Virus record (IMG/VR): IMGVR_UViG_3300044729_000406
Coordinates: 1 to 31,179 of that record
Origin: a virus
DNA: 31,179 nt
Strand: one strand, 5' to 3'
The stretch's first letter is position 1. Each line of letters opens with the position of its first letter. This document shows positions 7,286-16,261 of this stretch, piece after piece. A model generated the notes under the pieces. That model had not been told where the DNA came from, ran no database searches, and saw only the letters and a list, made by a program, of their open reading frames with translations. The translations under genes were made by a program, and so were the position numbers.

Positions 7286-8085
7286 TAGTAGTTATAAAAT
7301 AAATATAGATTGCCTCCTGTTGATGGAGGAATTGGTAGATTTGTTAAATTGCTTCCGTCAACTGCTGGAAGTTTAGCAGATGCGTCTAATTGCACAAGTT
7401 TATTTGCAGCGTTAAAGGTATTGCCTTGCGTTGTAACCAAAGAAGATAGTCTTGCGTCAGCTAATGTTCCACTTGATATATTTGAAGCGTTTGTGGTGTC
7501 TACGTTTGCGACATTTGATAAACCTACCTGAGTCTTTGTAACTGCGTGAGGGTTATTTGTGTCAGCAACGTGAGTATTAAGGGTTGTAAGATTTGCAGTT
7601 ATCTGAGCCTGTAATTTACCAAATGCGACTAAAACTGAATCAGTAGCAGAAATAACCGCATTTGTAATTAATGATAAACCTGTTAAAACTACCGCTCTAA
7701 CTCTTGCAGCAGTAAAGTACTCGTTTGTGCCTTCACTTATATCAGTAGTCGTAAGTACAACCGCTCCCGTTTTAGTATTTACGCTCTGAACATTCCCCTG
7801 AGATGCTATTGTAATAGTTTGTAAGGCATCATCAAAAGTAATTGAGGTGTTGCTACCTGCGATAAGAGATGCTTTGACTTTGGTGTATACTCGTGTGTTG
7901 GTAAAGTAAAGATTTGTGCCTTCTGCAAGGTTAGTTGTTGTGTTAGCCTCTAAAACCCTTTCTCCGATATTTGCAAGATTTGTTCTCTTTGTCAGATTTT
8001 CAGAATAATCGACAATGGGAATACTATCCTGATTTACATCGATAGTCCCGATGGGTTCAAGTTGTGAGATTTTCTGATTACCCAT
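7285..8085 (-). CDS. Tail fibre protein with internal repeats
   Basis: A 266-residue fibre. Two repeats share the pattern EGTN-YFT-RV at residues ~55-70 and ~118-132, and a later stretch HVADTNNPHAVTKTQVGL is the classic fibre motif found in many phage and prophage tail fibres. The C-terminus is glycine- and proline-rich, ending GGNLYLFYNY. The elongated repeat structure suggests a trimeric shaft. Start overlaps the upstream gene by 8 nt. Confidence 0.75.
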   Translation of the reverse strand: MGNQKISQLEPIGTIDVNQDSIPIVDYSENLTKRTNLANIGERVLEANTTTNLAEGTNLYFTNTRVYTKVKASLIAGSNTSITFDDALQTITIASQGNVQSVNTKTGAVVLTTTDISEGTNEYFTAARVRAVVLTGLSLITNAVISATDSVLVAFGKLQAQITANLTTLNTHVADTNNPHAVTKTQVGLSNVANVDTTNASNISSGTLADARLSSLVTTQGNTFNAANKLVQLDASAKLPAVDGSNLTNLPIPPSTGGNLYLFYNY

Positions 8086-8305
8086 AATAACTTACTATTC
8101 GCCCTCCTTGTTCTAATTGTAAAAAGTCGTTACTCTCAGTCATAAGAAAGAAAGCAGATAAAGCGTCAACATCATAAATCTCTTTAGTTAGATCAACTTG
8201 CCTTTCAAAGCCTATGCTTCTTTGCGTAACAAAGATTTCTTTATCAAGGTTTACTTGATGCTCTTTGCCTATTGGCTTTTCTGATATGTAAATCTTCTTA
8301 CTCAA
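8078..8305 (-). CDS. Small protein with two internal repeats, 75 aa
   Basis: Two consecutive imperfect repeats are visible: KPIGKEHQVNLDKEIF and RSIGFERQVDLTKEIY, preceded by a partial third (KKIYISE). The repeats alternate short strands and charged turns. It sits between a small structural protein and the fibre, overlapping both by 8 nt, so a baseplate or fibre-attachment role is plausible. I do not recognise the family. Confidence 0.6.
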   Translation of the reverse strand: MSKKIYISEKPIGKEHQVNLDKEIFVTQRSIGFERQVDLTKEIYDVDALSAFFLMTESNDFLQLEQGGRIVSYYG

Positions 8306-8648
8306 CTACGTAAAATAATTCTTCGTTAATCAATGGTAACACTTTAAATATCCCTGTTTCGACTACTTCGTCAGCGTTGTTTGGGTTGGTGTTATTGGGA
8401 GAAATCTGAGCATAAATAGTGTAAAGATGCTCTCCAACGTCTAAAGTAGTTGCATCTGTATCTCCTTCAGTAAACTCAAACTTATTATATCTGTCTTTGT
8501 AATTTGAAGTGTCCGCTAAGATGAAATTCTTAAAAGTATCTGTTTGACGAGATTTTAAACTGAATAAATAAGTAGGATTGGAGATTGTTGTTTTCTCCGT
8601 CAAAGTCAAGTAAAAGTCTTTGGTATCTTGCTTAGTTATATGCAGCAT
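8298..8648 (-). CDS. Putative virion structural protein, 116 aa
   Basis: First gene after the strong terminator that follows the capsid/tube genes. The product starts MLHITKQDTKDFYLTLTEKT and continues with strand-rich sequence (YLFSLKSRQTDTFKNFIL, EHLYTIYAQI), resembling the small beta-sandwich proteins found near baseplate or fibre genes of Bacteroidota phages. No catalytic motif. Confidence 0.55.
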   Translation of the reverse strand: MLHITKQDTKDFYLTLTEKTTISNPTYLFSLKSRQTDTFKNFILADTSNYKDRYNKFEFTEGDTDATTLDVGEHLYTIYAQISPNNTNPNNADEVVETGIFKVLPLINEELFYVVE

Positions 8649-8684
8649 CTATAAGTAAATAACTTTTTTGTGAAATTGGCAAAT

Positions 8685-8713
8685 AAAAAAGGGTGACCGA
8701 AGCCACCCCTTTA
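8685..8713 (-). terminator. Rho-independent terminator with UUCG loop
   Basis: On the minus strand GGGTGGC - TTCG - GTCACCC forms a 7-bp stem (one G-U pair) flanked by A and U runs and followed by six T. The tetraloop is the very stable UUCG. It lies just after the tail-tube gene, so transcripts through capsid and tail tube can end here while fibre, lysis and portal genes depend on read-through or another promoter. Confidence 0.9.
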
Positions 8714-8731
8714 ATAAAGAAACTATGAAAC

Positions 8732-9238
8732 TTAAATCGAGAGAGCAGTTACAACAGAAACCTGTAATTTATAGGGACTTTCAGACTCAATCGCACTCAA
8801 AGTGAAATTGTAGCCGTAGTTGTCACCCATTGCAGTTCCTGTTTCGCTTGTCATAGCAGTGATGTCGCAACCGTATTCTTTTCCAACAAGCCAGTAAGCG
8901 TCGTTGTTGTCTTGAACGATACAGAATACACGATTCTGAGCAAGTAATTTCAACTCATTACGCTTAGTAGTAGCAAGTTTTCTCAAACGAGCAACTACGT
9001 CTGTTTGATTGAATACAGTTCCGTTTTCGGTAGAAACGTTAGTAGTGGTAGTCATAGAACCCACACCCTTAGGCATCTCGTAAGTATATACGCTGCCTGA
9101 AGCGATGGTGGTAGCAGTAACCTCTCCACCGCTAACGGTAAATCCTGTTGATGCGAAGTCAACCAAGTGGATAGCTTTAACGCCACCAACTGAATCTTTG
9201 CAATCTAAAGTAAAACCTGCGGTTAAGTTACAAGCCAT
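8732..9238 (-). CDS. Probable major tail (tube) protein
   Basis: A 168-residue protein immediately downstream of the major capsid gene and just before a strong terminator, the position of an abundantly made virion protein. It starts MACNLTAGFTLDCKDSVGG, has central strands around YTYEMPKGVGSM and a RVFCIVQDNNDAYWLVG segment, and ends in a region (TGTAMGDNYGYNFTLSAIE) like that of small tail-tube or minor structural proteins in Bacteroidota phages. Tail tube is the best inference; a head decoration protein is an alternative. Confidence 0.6.
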   Translation of the reverse strand: MACNLTAGFTLDCKDSVGGVKAIHLVDFASTGFTVSGGEVTATTIASGSVYTYEMPKGVGSMTTTTNVSTENGTVFNQTDVVARLRKLATTKRNELKLLAQNRVFCIVQDNNDAYWLVGKEYGCDITAMTSETGTAMGDNYGYNFTLSAIESESPYKLQVSVVTALSI

Positions 9239-9249
9239 TTTCTACCCCC

Positions 9250-10185
9250 TTATGCTAATTTAAACTGAACGATTTGATCAGGGAATGCAAACTGAACACC
9301 ATACTTCATGGTAGCACGGAAACGAACTTCATCGTTATCTTGGCTATACCAGAATCTGTAGTCCTCTTCTTCGTTAGCAAGGTCAGTTCCTACAAACAAG
9401 TTAGACAAACGAGCTAAGAACATTCTGTTAGTTCCGTTCAATCCACCTACAGCAATCAATTTCACGTTAGTTGCAGGAATCATGATTTCCATTCCTTCAC
9501 TGTCAGCAGCGTAGTGGAATAAGTTAGATGCTCTTAATGCAGTGCTATACTTTTTGAAAGTATCAATACCTACAAACAAAACCAAGTCAGAAGCATCAGA
9601 GATATCTGCAGGTACTACGTTGTAGATGTTATCAATCAAATCTTCTACGTTTGCAGTAGTGATTGAAGTAGCAGAAGAAGTGTTACCAGCAACAGTTGAA
9701 GCAGAAGCAGCGTCAATCAACTTGATAAACCCGTCAAACTTGTTAGTGTTAGGGTTAGTGTTGGTTGTTGCTGTGTCACCTTGCCACATTGCGATTTCTA
9801 ACAATTTTGCAATGTTGTTTGCTTTGTCTTGACCGATTTGCTCCTCGAAAGGTACTGAAGTTGGAGAACCTGCAGCGATTTGGGTCTGCATCCACTTTGC
9901 TTCCAAAGTCTTAGGGCACAAAGTCTCTTCAACTTTGATTTTACCTACTGTGATGTTACGCTGAGAGAAAGTAGTGTTACCTGAAGCAGTGTAACCGCAA
10001 CCGTCAGTTTGAAAGTAAACGTCAGAAGTAAGGATGTTCAAAGCCTCTGCAGACTTTACACCTACTTGAACTTGACCTGCTGCTTGTAAAATAGAAGCAG
10101 TTTTTGAACCAAACAAAGACTTAAGTACTAACTCTGTAGACTGCTCGTTGGTGTAATTTGCTAAGGCTGATACGTTAAATGCCAT
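9250..10185 (-). CDS. Major capsid protein
   Basis: A 311-residue protein placed after scaffold and protease genes. Features fitting an HK97-fold capsid protein include a helical N-terminus, a strand-rich central domain (TFSQRNITVGKIKVEETLCP), a long helix (EQIGQDKANNIAKLLEIAMW), and a C-terminal domain ending FRATMKYGVQFAFPDQIVQF. The compact size and alanine/asparagine-rich composition suit an abundant shell protein. There is no visible catalytic motif, and identity follows from context plus composition. Confidence 0.75.
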   Translation of the reverse strand: MAFNVSALANYTNEQSTELVLKSLFGSKTASILQAAGQVQVGVKSAEALNILTSDVYFQTDGCGYTASGNTTFSQRNITVGKIKVEETLCPKTLEAKWMQTQIAAGSPTSVPFEEQIGQDKANNIAKLLEIAMWQGDTATTNTNPNTNKFDGFIKLIDAASASTVAGNTSSATSITTANVEDLIDNIYNVVPADISDASDLVLFVGIDTFKKYSTALRASNLFHYAADSEGMEIMIPATNVKLIAVGGLNGTNRMFLARLSNLFVGTDLANEEEDYRFWYSQDNDEVRFRATMKYGVQFAFPDQIVQFKLA

Positions 10186-10189
10186 TTTT

Positions 10190-10744
10190 TTATTTATTTT
10201 TTAGGGTTTGTGCAATTTTCATGATGTTTGCGAACTGCTCTTCTTTCTTAGAAAGTTTTGCAGGTGCTTTCTGTGGTTCTTCAGATGGTAAATCTGCTAC
10301 TTTTTCAACTAAGTCAACGGTCTTAGAGAAAATGTCTTTCATTGAGTTGAATTTAGCCTCTTGTTCAGCGTTCTTCTTTTCCATTGCTTCAAGACGTGCA
10401 ACTACTTCATTGAACTTGTCTAATAAAGAATTGAAAGACTCAACGGTTGCAAACTCAGTTGCTGCAACTTCTACTTCAACTTCTTCTTCAATTTCTACGA
10501 TTTCGGTTACAATACCGCCTTCAGTAGTTACAAGCATACCGCCCTCAACTTCGTGAGTAGCGTCAGGAGCTGGTATTAAGCCTTCACCAGTTTGTACAAA
10601 GATTGCAGTACCAACTGCAAGTTCGCCTTCCCATTCAATGATCGTGCCATCTACTAATGTGGCAGTTTCCATCTTCACCTCTTGTTTCTCTTCTGAGAAA
10701 CCTAACAAGGTTCTGATTTCTTGGATTACTTCTTTTGAATTCAT
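10190..10744 (-). CDS. Head scaffolding protein
   Basis: A 184-residue, strongly acidic protein just upstream of the capsid gene. The central part is almost all Glu and Val (IVEIEEEVEVEVA), followed by a helical coiled-coil (residues ~100-150, FNEVVARLEAMEKKNAEQE) and a lysine-rich C-terminus (KLSKKEEQFANIMKIAQTLK) that would contact capsid subunits, as in other scaffolds. An N-terminal TATLVDGTIIEWEGEL module with a small beta fold is common in scaffold-type proteins of these phages. Confidence 0.7.
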   Translation of the reverse strand: MNSKEVIQEIRTLLGFSEEKQEVKMETATLVDGTIIEWEGELAVGTAIFVQTGEGLIPAPDATHEVEGGMLVTTEGGIVTEIVEIEEEVEVEVAATEFATVESFNSLLDKFNEVVARLEAMEKKNAEQEAKFNSMKDIFSKTVDLVEKVADLPSEEPQKAPAKLSKKEEQFANIMKIAQTLKNK

Positions 10745-10777
10745 TTTATATATAATTAGTGGTTTGTTTTTTTTGGC

Positions 10778-11821
10778 TCAATTTTTACCGTCCCATTGCT
10801 CCAACACTCTTTTTAATTTCTTCATCATAGCGTTTGCAATCTTGTCTTCAACGGTCTCTTCAAAGTCAAAGAATCCCTCTACTGAGAAACCTTTAAACTC
10901 ACCCTCTTTTACTCTCTGCCATATAGACTCATCATTTACGATGTAAGACAAAAACCATGATCCGTCAGCAACTTCTTCGTAACCTTTTGGAGGCATAATG
11001 CCACGCTCTCTGTCAACGATAAATGACTCAAATAAAGAAAGTCCATTTACTGCTTTGTCGTGATGAATGTTTACTGCATCGTATTTGTCCCCTCTTGCCC
11101 ATTTCTTGGCAATTTCAAATATCGTTTCTTTGTCAAATACAACGTAGTATTCACCTCTTGTTTCGTCGTAACGGTAAATCGGTAAATCAGCAATCATTGC
11201 AGCACCTGAGATTATTCGCTTCTCTTCATTCTGAATTTCAAATCTTGCTTTACGTGCCTTGCTCAATTCTAACTCTTCTAACTTGCGTTCAGTCCATCTC
11301 AACATCTCTTCACCACCCCACAACAAATAAGAGATAGTTCCACAGGCTTTTGTGTCTGATGGGTTATAGTATTCTTTCGCTCTTGACAAATAAGAGTAAG
11401 TGCGTTTAATCGTTTGCAAAGAAAGATTCTCTCTTGCTACTAATTGTCTTGCTCTGTTCTTGCCTACTAACGTAGCACAGTCATTACCTATTGCCTCGTT
11501 CAGGTTAATTCCTCTCTGTGCATTTTGACTTGCTGCTTTTGGGTAATCGTTAAAGAACTCATGTTTATCAAATTTGCCACCTTCCCAATATGAATAGCAG
11601 ATTGCAACTGCCTGTTCATTTTCATAACCTTCGTTAATGACTTTCTCTACACAACGAGATATAAACTCACCTTCATTGTCTCCTGGTCTTGGATCAACAA
11701 AGTCTTGCTCACTAAAATATTGAAACTCTTTTTCTATTGCAGGATTGGTCACAAGTGACACGAACTCTACGCCTGTTTCATCTTCAGGATTGATTACTAA
11801 TTTGTAAACTGGTAAATCCAT
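10778..11821 (-). CDS. XkdF-like prohead protease with additional N-terminal domains
   Basis: A 347-residue protein whose C-terminal ~150 residues fit the XkdF-type head maturation protease family: EEKRIISGAAMIADLPIYRY, YYVVFDKETI, VNIHHDKAVNGLSLFESFIVD, GSWFLSYIVND and FKGFSVEGFF. The His of NIHHD and Ser of GFSVEG are candidate catalytic residues. The N-terminal half adds DFVDPRPGDNEGEFISRCVE with a CYSYWE segment, and a helical block with LSLQTIKRTYSYLSRAKEYY and CGTISYLLWGG. Such blocks also occur fused to portals or proteases of other phages. It would cut scaffold and capsid precursors during prohead maturation. Confidence 0.7.
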   Translation of the reverse strand: MDLPVYKLVINPEDETGVEFVSLVTNPAIEKEFQYFSEQDFVDPRPGDNEGEFISRCVEKVINEGYENEQAVAICYSYWEGGKFDKHEFFNDYPKAASQNAQRGINLNEAIGNDCATLVGKNRARQLVARENLSLQTIKRTYSYLSRAKEYYNPSDTKACGTISYLLWGGEEMLRWTERKLEELELSKARKARFEIQNEEKRIISGAAMIADLPIYRYDETRGEYYVVFDKETIFEIAKKWARGDKYDAVNIHHDKAVNGLSLFESFIVDRERGIMPPKGYEEVADGSWFLSYIVNDESIWQRVKEGEFKGFSVEGFFDFEETVEDKIANAMMKKLKRVLEQWDGKN

Positions 11822-11859
11822 TCTATTATAATTATTGATTGTTGTTTTTTGGCTTTGTT

Positions 11860-13503
11860 TTACCCACCTAACACGCTTACATTCTGATTGGTTGCCGCTC
11901 TTCGTTGTGTTCTTGTGATGTCACCTTCTAACACAAATACTCTTCGTTCTTGTGTCAAAATGTCTTGACCTTGTGGAAGTCGTGTAGTTGGTGCGGTAAA
12001 TGTTTGAGCACTTGAAACTGAACCTACTGACGGTGATGGTGTTGAATTAGGGTTAAATTGTTGTCTTGAAATTGTCGCTATTTTAGCAATACCAAACGCT
12101 GCTGCAGTTGCTGCTTGTACAAAAGGGTAAGCAGGAAATACCGTTGTGATTGGAGAAGCCGATGCACTTTTAAAAGCCTCTAAAGTAGCCTCAACTGTTG
12201 CAATAGTTGCAGTAGTTAAAGATAATGCTTTTCTTACTTGAAATGCTTTACGTTGACTTGCTTCAGATTCGTTAGCAAAAGCGGTTGTAAGTTCTGAAAT
12301 TGCAGCAAAAGTGTTTACAAAAGTATTTACGAAGTCTACACCAAAAGCACTAACCCCTAATTTAAGCCTTTCGATGTTGGTTAACTGATTATCTGTTGTT
12401 TGCTCAATAACTACGTTTGTTGCCGCTATGTTTGCAGCTGCTTGTTCTTGTAATGCTCCTGTAGTGTCTTGTAATTGTTTGCCTTGAAAAGTTCTTAATT
12501 CTTGTGCTGATTTTTCTCTCTGTTGTCTACTCCAATTATCAAACTCTATTTTTCCTTTTTGCTCGTCTGTAAGACCTTGTTTTGCAACTTGTGTAGTTGT
12601 CTTTACTTCTTGTTTTTTAAGTTCTTCTAAACGCTTTGATAGCTTTAATTGTTCGTTTAGTAATTGCTCGTTTTCAAGTGCTTGGGCTTTTATTTTTTCG
12701 TTACGTCTATCGATTTCAGATTGTCTCACTTGATTACCCAGAGCTTCAACTCCTCTGTAGTATTCTTCATTGAATTCTTTTTGACGCTTTAATTCATCTT
12801 GACCTGCTTTTAATCTTGCTTGTGTTGTTCTTAGTGTTTCTTCAACTACTGCTTTTTCACCTTCTAATAAAAGTTTACGCTCATTTCGTAAAGCGGTTAA
12901 TTGATCGTTGTAGTTTTTCTGTGCTGCTGCTGCCTGTTCTGATGCTTCTTTTAATCTAAGGAAATTAGCAACCAATGCTCCAACAGCAATAACTGCTGCA
13001 CCAATACCACTTGATATAAGAGCGTTTCTCATTCCTGTAAATGCAGGAATTAAGAAGTTCTTTATGTTAGTAGCAATTCCAATAATAGCCCCTTTAAACT
13101 CATTAAGGTCTTTTAAGCCTTGTGCTAAAACCATAGCACCTTGAACCTTAATCAGTAGCTTTTCAAGTTCTTGACTTTCACTTCCTACAATAGCCATAGC
13201 ACCTGCAGCAATCTCAAATCCTGCAGCAAGTCCTTGAACTGACCTAAATAATTGGTCTGCACCTCCTCTATTAGCATCAATGGCTTGGTCTAATAGTTCA
13301 AGTTGACCTTTGTATTCCCCCGCTCTTCTAATTGCCTCTTTTGTTCGGTCGTCGTTTATACCAAATTGCAAGGCTAATTTCTCTGCTTCTCTCTGGGTAT
13401 TCGCAAACGCATCACCCAAATCTTCGTAAACTGTTGCTGCCTGTTGAACGGTTTGTATGCCGTTAACATCTACGTCTATTTTTACTGCTGTTTCTATTGC
13501 CAT
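11860..13503 (-). CDS. Tail tape measure protein
   Basis: A 547-residue protein rich in Ala, Gln and Glu, largely helical with long heptad-like coiled coils (for example residues ~195-320, EKAVVEETLRTTQARLKAGQ). Hydrophobic membrane-insertion-like segments occur at ~160-185 (ALISSGIGAAVIAVGALVA) and near 430-470. These are features of tape measure proteins, which set siphophage tail length and enter the cell envelope during DNA ejection. The C-terminus is Ser/Thr/Gln-rich. Its short size predicts a short to medium tail. In this genome it follows the large tail proteins rather than preceding them. Confidence 0.8.
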   Translation of the reverse strand: MAIETAVKIDVDVNGIQTVQQAATVYEDLGDAFANTQREAEKLALQFGINDDRTKEAIRRAGEYKGQLELLDQAIDANRGGADQLFRSVQGLAAGFEIAAGAMAIVGSESQELEKLLIKVQGAMVLAQGLKDLNEFKGAIIGIATNIKNFLIPAFTGMRNALISSGIGAAVIAVGALVANFLRLKEASEQAAAAQKNYNDQLTALRNERKLLLEGEKAVVEETLRTTQARLKAGQDELKRQKEFNEEYYRGVEALGNQVRQSEIDRRNEKIKAQALENEQLLNEQLKLSKRLEELKKQEVKTTTQVAKQGLTDEQKGKIEFDNWSRQQREKSAQELRTFQGKQLQDTTGALQEQAAANIAATNVVIEQTTDNQLTNIERLKLGVSAFGVDFVNTFVNTFAAISELTTAFANESEASQRKAFQVRKALSLTTATIATVEATLEAFKSASASPITTVFPAYPFVQAATAAAFGIAKIATISRQQFNPNSTPSPSVGSVSSAQTFTAPTTRLPQGQDILTQERRVFVLEGDITRTQRRAATNQNVSVLGG

Positions 13504-13507
13504 TTTT

Positions 13508-16261
13508 TTAGTCTGTTATTACCCAATATTGAGTGCCGTCTGATACTACTTGATGAAAGCTATTTTTTGCGTTTTGTGTGTGTGTGGTTGTGTCATCTAT
13601 TAATATAGAGCCATCTCCTGCGTTAATTGTTACAGAGTGACTGCTTTGTGTTTTTTTAATGGTGTACATTTTTCCGCTATTTGCTGCAGTTGGTGTTGGA
13701 AGAGTTACCGTTATATTTCCAGCAGAAGTGTTGCACAGTATAAGCCAATCTTCTGAAGTCGCTAAATAAGGACTATCAGCATTTGTGATGCTTGTAACTT
13801 TACCGCCCGACATCCAACTTCCCAAACATGGATAGTTTTCAATGTAGAGTCTCTCTGTGTAAGGTACGTTGTAGTTGTCGCATCTTAATGCAGTCACGTT
13901 TTCGTAGTTGTCAGGGATAACAACACGCTCTGAACTTGTAACTACATTGTGACTACCGCCTATAGCATTTAGGTTTCCTACTACTACGTTTTCACCGCCA
14001 CGACCTGTGTTATTTCCGACGTATACTCCGCGCGTTGAAGAGCCTGTGCTATTGGTTTTATTGCCAAATGGAATGAGTTCTGCTCCGCCCCCAGAGTTAA
14101 TAGCATCTGAAAAGCCTAATTGCTTTTTTGTGCGTGAAAATGGAGGATAGTATTTAGCCAGTAAAAACTCACACTCATAAACGTCGTCAATCAAAGGGTT
14201 GTAATCAGTAACCGTTTGAAGTCTCCAATATTGCCCTTCAAAGAAATAAAGGTTTGACATCTTCATTGTCTGCCAATCCTTCGGAGTTATTCTAAAAAAC
14301 CCTTTAAATATCTTTGAATCCCTATCTGCTATTTCTGTGAGCGTCTTGTAATAGTAAAGATTGACAAGATTCTGATTCGTGTATTCAATGCCCAACTTCG
14401 TGTCGACATAAATAGGCATTCCGAAGTTGAGATCAAAATTCATGTCTGCCGTATCGTCAATGTGCAGCGTCATTGGATACTTATTGATGATGTCTCCTGG
14501 TGTTTTACCGCCTGTATTAAACAGATAGTAAAAAGGTACAGTTACAGCACCATAGAAATAAAGGACTCTCAGTTCACCTATTTGACCATCGGGTGTAGTA
14601 CACATCGAATAGAACCTTCGTGTACCAAAATCCTCAGTCATCATAGTGGGGACGAATGTCACCTCTATCTTTTTCTCTTGCTTTACAAAGTCGTTGTCGA
14701 TTCTATAGGTACGTTCACCGTAGATTTGTTCTGTCTGCGTCTTGTAAATACTATTCTCTTCGTCTTTGCCTTCTTTGTAAGTGAACTTGTAAGGGTTGCC
14801 TTGTAAGTCTCCGTAAGGTACAATCTCATAAGGTTGCGAATAATCTAACTTTTGGGAATAGTCAACAGTACCAGCATAGAAATCATCACGAGGAACAATT
14901 CTTAAAGTCTTTGAATCAAGTGTTGTCTCAATATAAAGATTAAACATCTTGATGAAATTTGTTAAGAGTTCTGTTTGTGTGAAATCACCTACAAAGAAAC
15001 TTTCAAAAGGAACTATGTTATTATAAAAAAGGTTAGTTGAAGTGCTTAAATTGTACCAATAAGTGCCATTATTTACACTTAATGATGGCTGAAATATCAA
15101 ACCTCCTGTTGACGGATCTTCAACATAGCAACCTGTAAACTTTATTTCTACTTGTTTTCCATCAATTACATTTGCCGCACCCACTCCTGTGTCATCAAAT
15201 ACAACCTGATTAGATAAAACTTTTGATAAAATCTGAATTTGAGAAGTATATACTCCATCTACAACAACTGCAAAGTTTGCCCAAGCTGCTGAATCGTCTG
15301 CAATAGTTATATTAAATGAAGCGTCTAAATACAAATAAAATTCATAACGTGCAGATACAGGAGCAGTATATTTATAAGTTGATGGATTGTAATTACCACC
15401 ATTGTCAAAGTTGCCTCCTGTTGAATCGTTAGAAGCTGGTAATGTATCTCCTAAAACATTTTGCCCTGTCGTATCTAAAGTAGTAGCACCTGTAACTTGC
15501 GCACGAAACATTCTATCTTCTACATCTGCATCGTTTACATTAAATCCATAGTTAGTGTAAGGTATAATTAGATTCTTAAAACGTGTGCTATTAAAAAAGG
15601 AATCTCCTGTATATCTATAGCCTTGATTTTCAAATATCTTGTCTACTACGGTCTTTGCATACAAACAAGGTGTATGATCAGCAACAGACCACTCGTTAGA
15701 ATTGTAGCCTTTAGTTTCCCTTTTTGGAAACATTTGAGAATACACATAGCCTCTGCCTTTTTCAAATGTCACTCCTGTTCCGTCAACTATAATCTCTGTG
15801 TCCCAAGAGTTGATAACATTGGTTCTGTTTAAAACGTGATTGTACTCAGAGAAATCAAGATCAGAAAGTTTAAGGTCTTTTATATTGGTAAATAGGTCAG
15901 CAGTCTCACCGTGAACCGTACACACATACTCAATGTCGTTTGTTCCTTTTACGGTAACCTCAGTCAATCTTAAAAAGCCTCTGAGTTGCTCCATGCCGTT
16001 TGCAATGATAACGCATTGAGCCTTCTTGTTTACCTTGAAATCGGATATCTGCTGAATGTTTCCTCCGATGGTTGACTTGCCAACCTCAAAGAAAGCATTA
16101 AAAAACTTGTTGTTTACTTTAGTACCGGGAAGAGTAAAACTTTTTGACCAATCACTTGTTCTTTTTTCAGGCTCTCTTATGTCAGCTATTTGTCGAGTGA
16201 TTAAAATCTGTAAGTCACCGCCTACCTCTAACTGAAGACCTTCCGCTATTATTTCTATCAT
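13508..16261 (-). CDS. Large tail tip protein with C-terminal surface-binding domain
   Basis: This is the largest protein (917 residues). The N-terminus (IEIIAEGLQLEVGGDLQILI, then RTSDWSKSFTLPGT) is typical of a family of baseplate/tail-tip proteins in Bacteroidota phages. A long beta-rich middle follows. The final ~70 residues contain ITVTLPTPTAANSGKMYTIK and a terminal YWVITD, a small beta module found at ends of fibres and tip proteins. It probably forms the tail tip and may bind the host. It is joined to the upstream tail gene by a 4-nt overlap and lies only 4 bases from the tape measure gene. Confidence 0.65.
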   Translation of the reverse strand: MIEIIAEGLQLEVGGDLQILITRQIADIREPEKRTSDWSKSFTLPGTKVNNKFFNAFFEVGKSTIGGNIQQISDFKVNKKAQCVIIANGMEQLRGFLRLTEVTVKGTNDIEYVCTVHGETADLFTNIKDLKLSDLDFSEYNHVLNRTNVINSWDTEIIVDGTGVTFEKGRGYVYSQMFPKRETKGYNSNEWSVADHTPCLYAKTVVDKIFENQGYRYTGDSFFNSTRFKNLIIPYTNYGFNVNDADVEDRMFRAQVTGATTLDTTGQNVLGDTLPASNDSTGGNFDNGGNYNPSTYKYTAPVSARYEFYLYLDASFNITIADDSAAWANFAVVVDGVYTSQIQILSKVLSNQVVFDDTGVGAANVIDGKQVEIKFTGCYVEDPSTGGLIFQPSLSVNNGTYWYNLSTSTNLFYNNIVPFESFFVGDFTQTELLTNFIKMFNLYIETTLDSKTLRIVPRDDFYAGTVDYSQKLDYSQPYEIVPYGDLQGNPYKFTYKEGKDEENSIYKTQTEQIYGERTYRIDNDFVKQEKKIEVTFVPTMMTEDFGTRRFYSMCTTPDGQIGELRVLYFYGAVTVPFYYLFNTGGKTPGDIINKYPMTLHIDDTADMNFDLNFGMPIYVDTKLGIEYTNQNLVNLYYYKTLTEIADRDSKIFKGFFRITPKDWQTMKMSNLYFFEGQYWRLQTVTDYNPLIDDVYECEFLLAKYYPPFSRTKKQLGFSDAINSGGGAELIPFGNKTNSTGSSTRGVYVGNNTGRGGENVVVGNLNAIGGSHNVVTSSERVVIPDNYENVTALRCDNYNVPYTERLYIENYPCLGSWMSGGKVTSITNADSPYLATSEDWLILCNTSAGNITVTLPTPTAANSGKMYTIKKTQSSHSVTINAGDGSILIDDTTTHTQNAKNSFHQVVSDGTQYWVITD

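Noticed and set aside
7285-8085. Fibre repeats considered as a target of a diversity-generating retroelement
   Set aside because: No reverse transcriptase, no template repeat, and the repeats are common structural fibre motifs.
10179-10556. Plus-strand open frame opposite the scaffold gene
   Set aside because: It is the antisense of the acidic, Glu-rich scaffold region, which gives Ser/Thr-rich sequence on the other strand. No promoter or partner gene on the plus strand.
14462-14806. Plus-strand open frame opposite the large tail protein
   Set aside because: Antisense shadow of a clear 917-residue gene.
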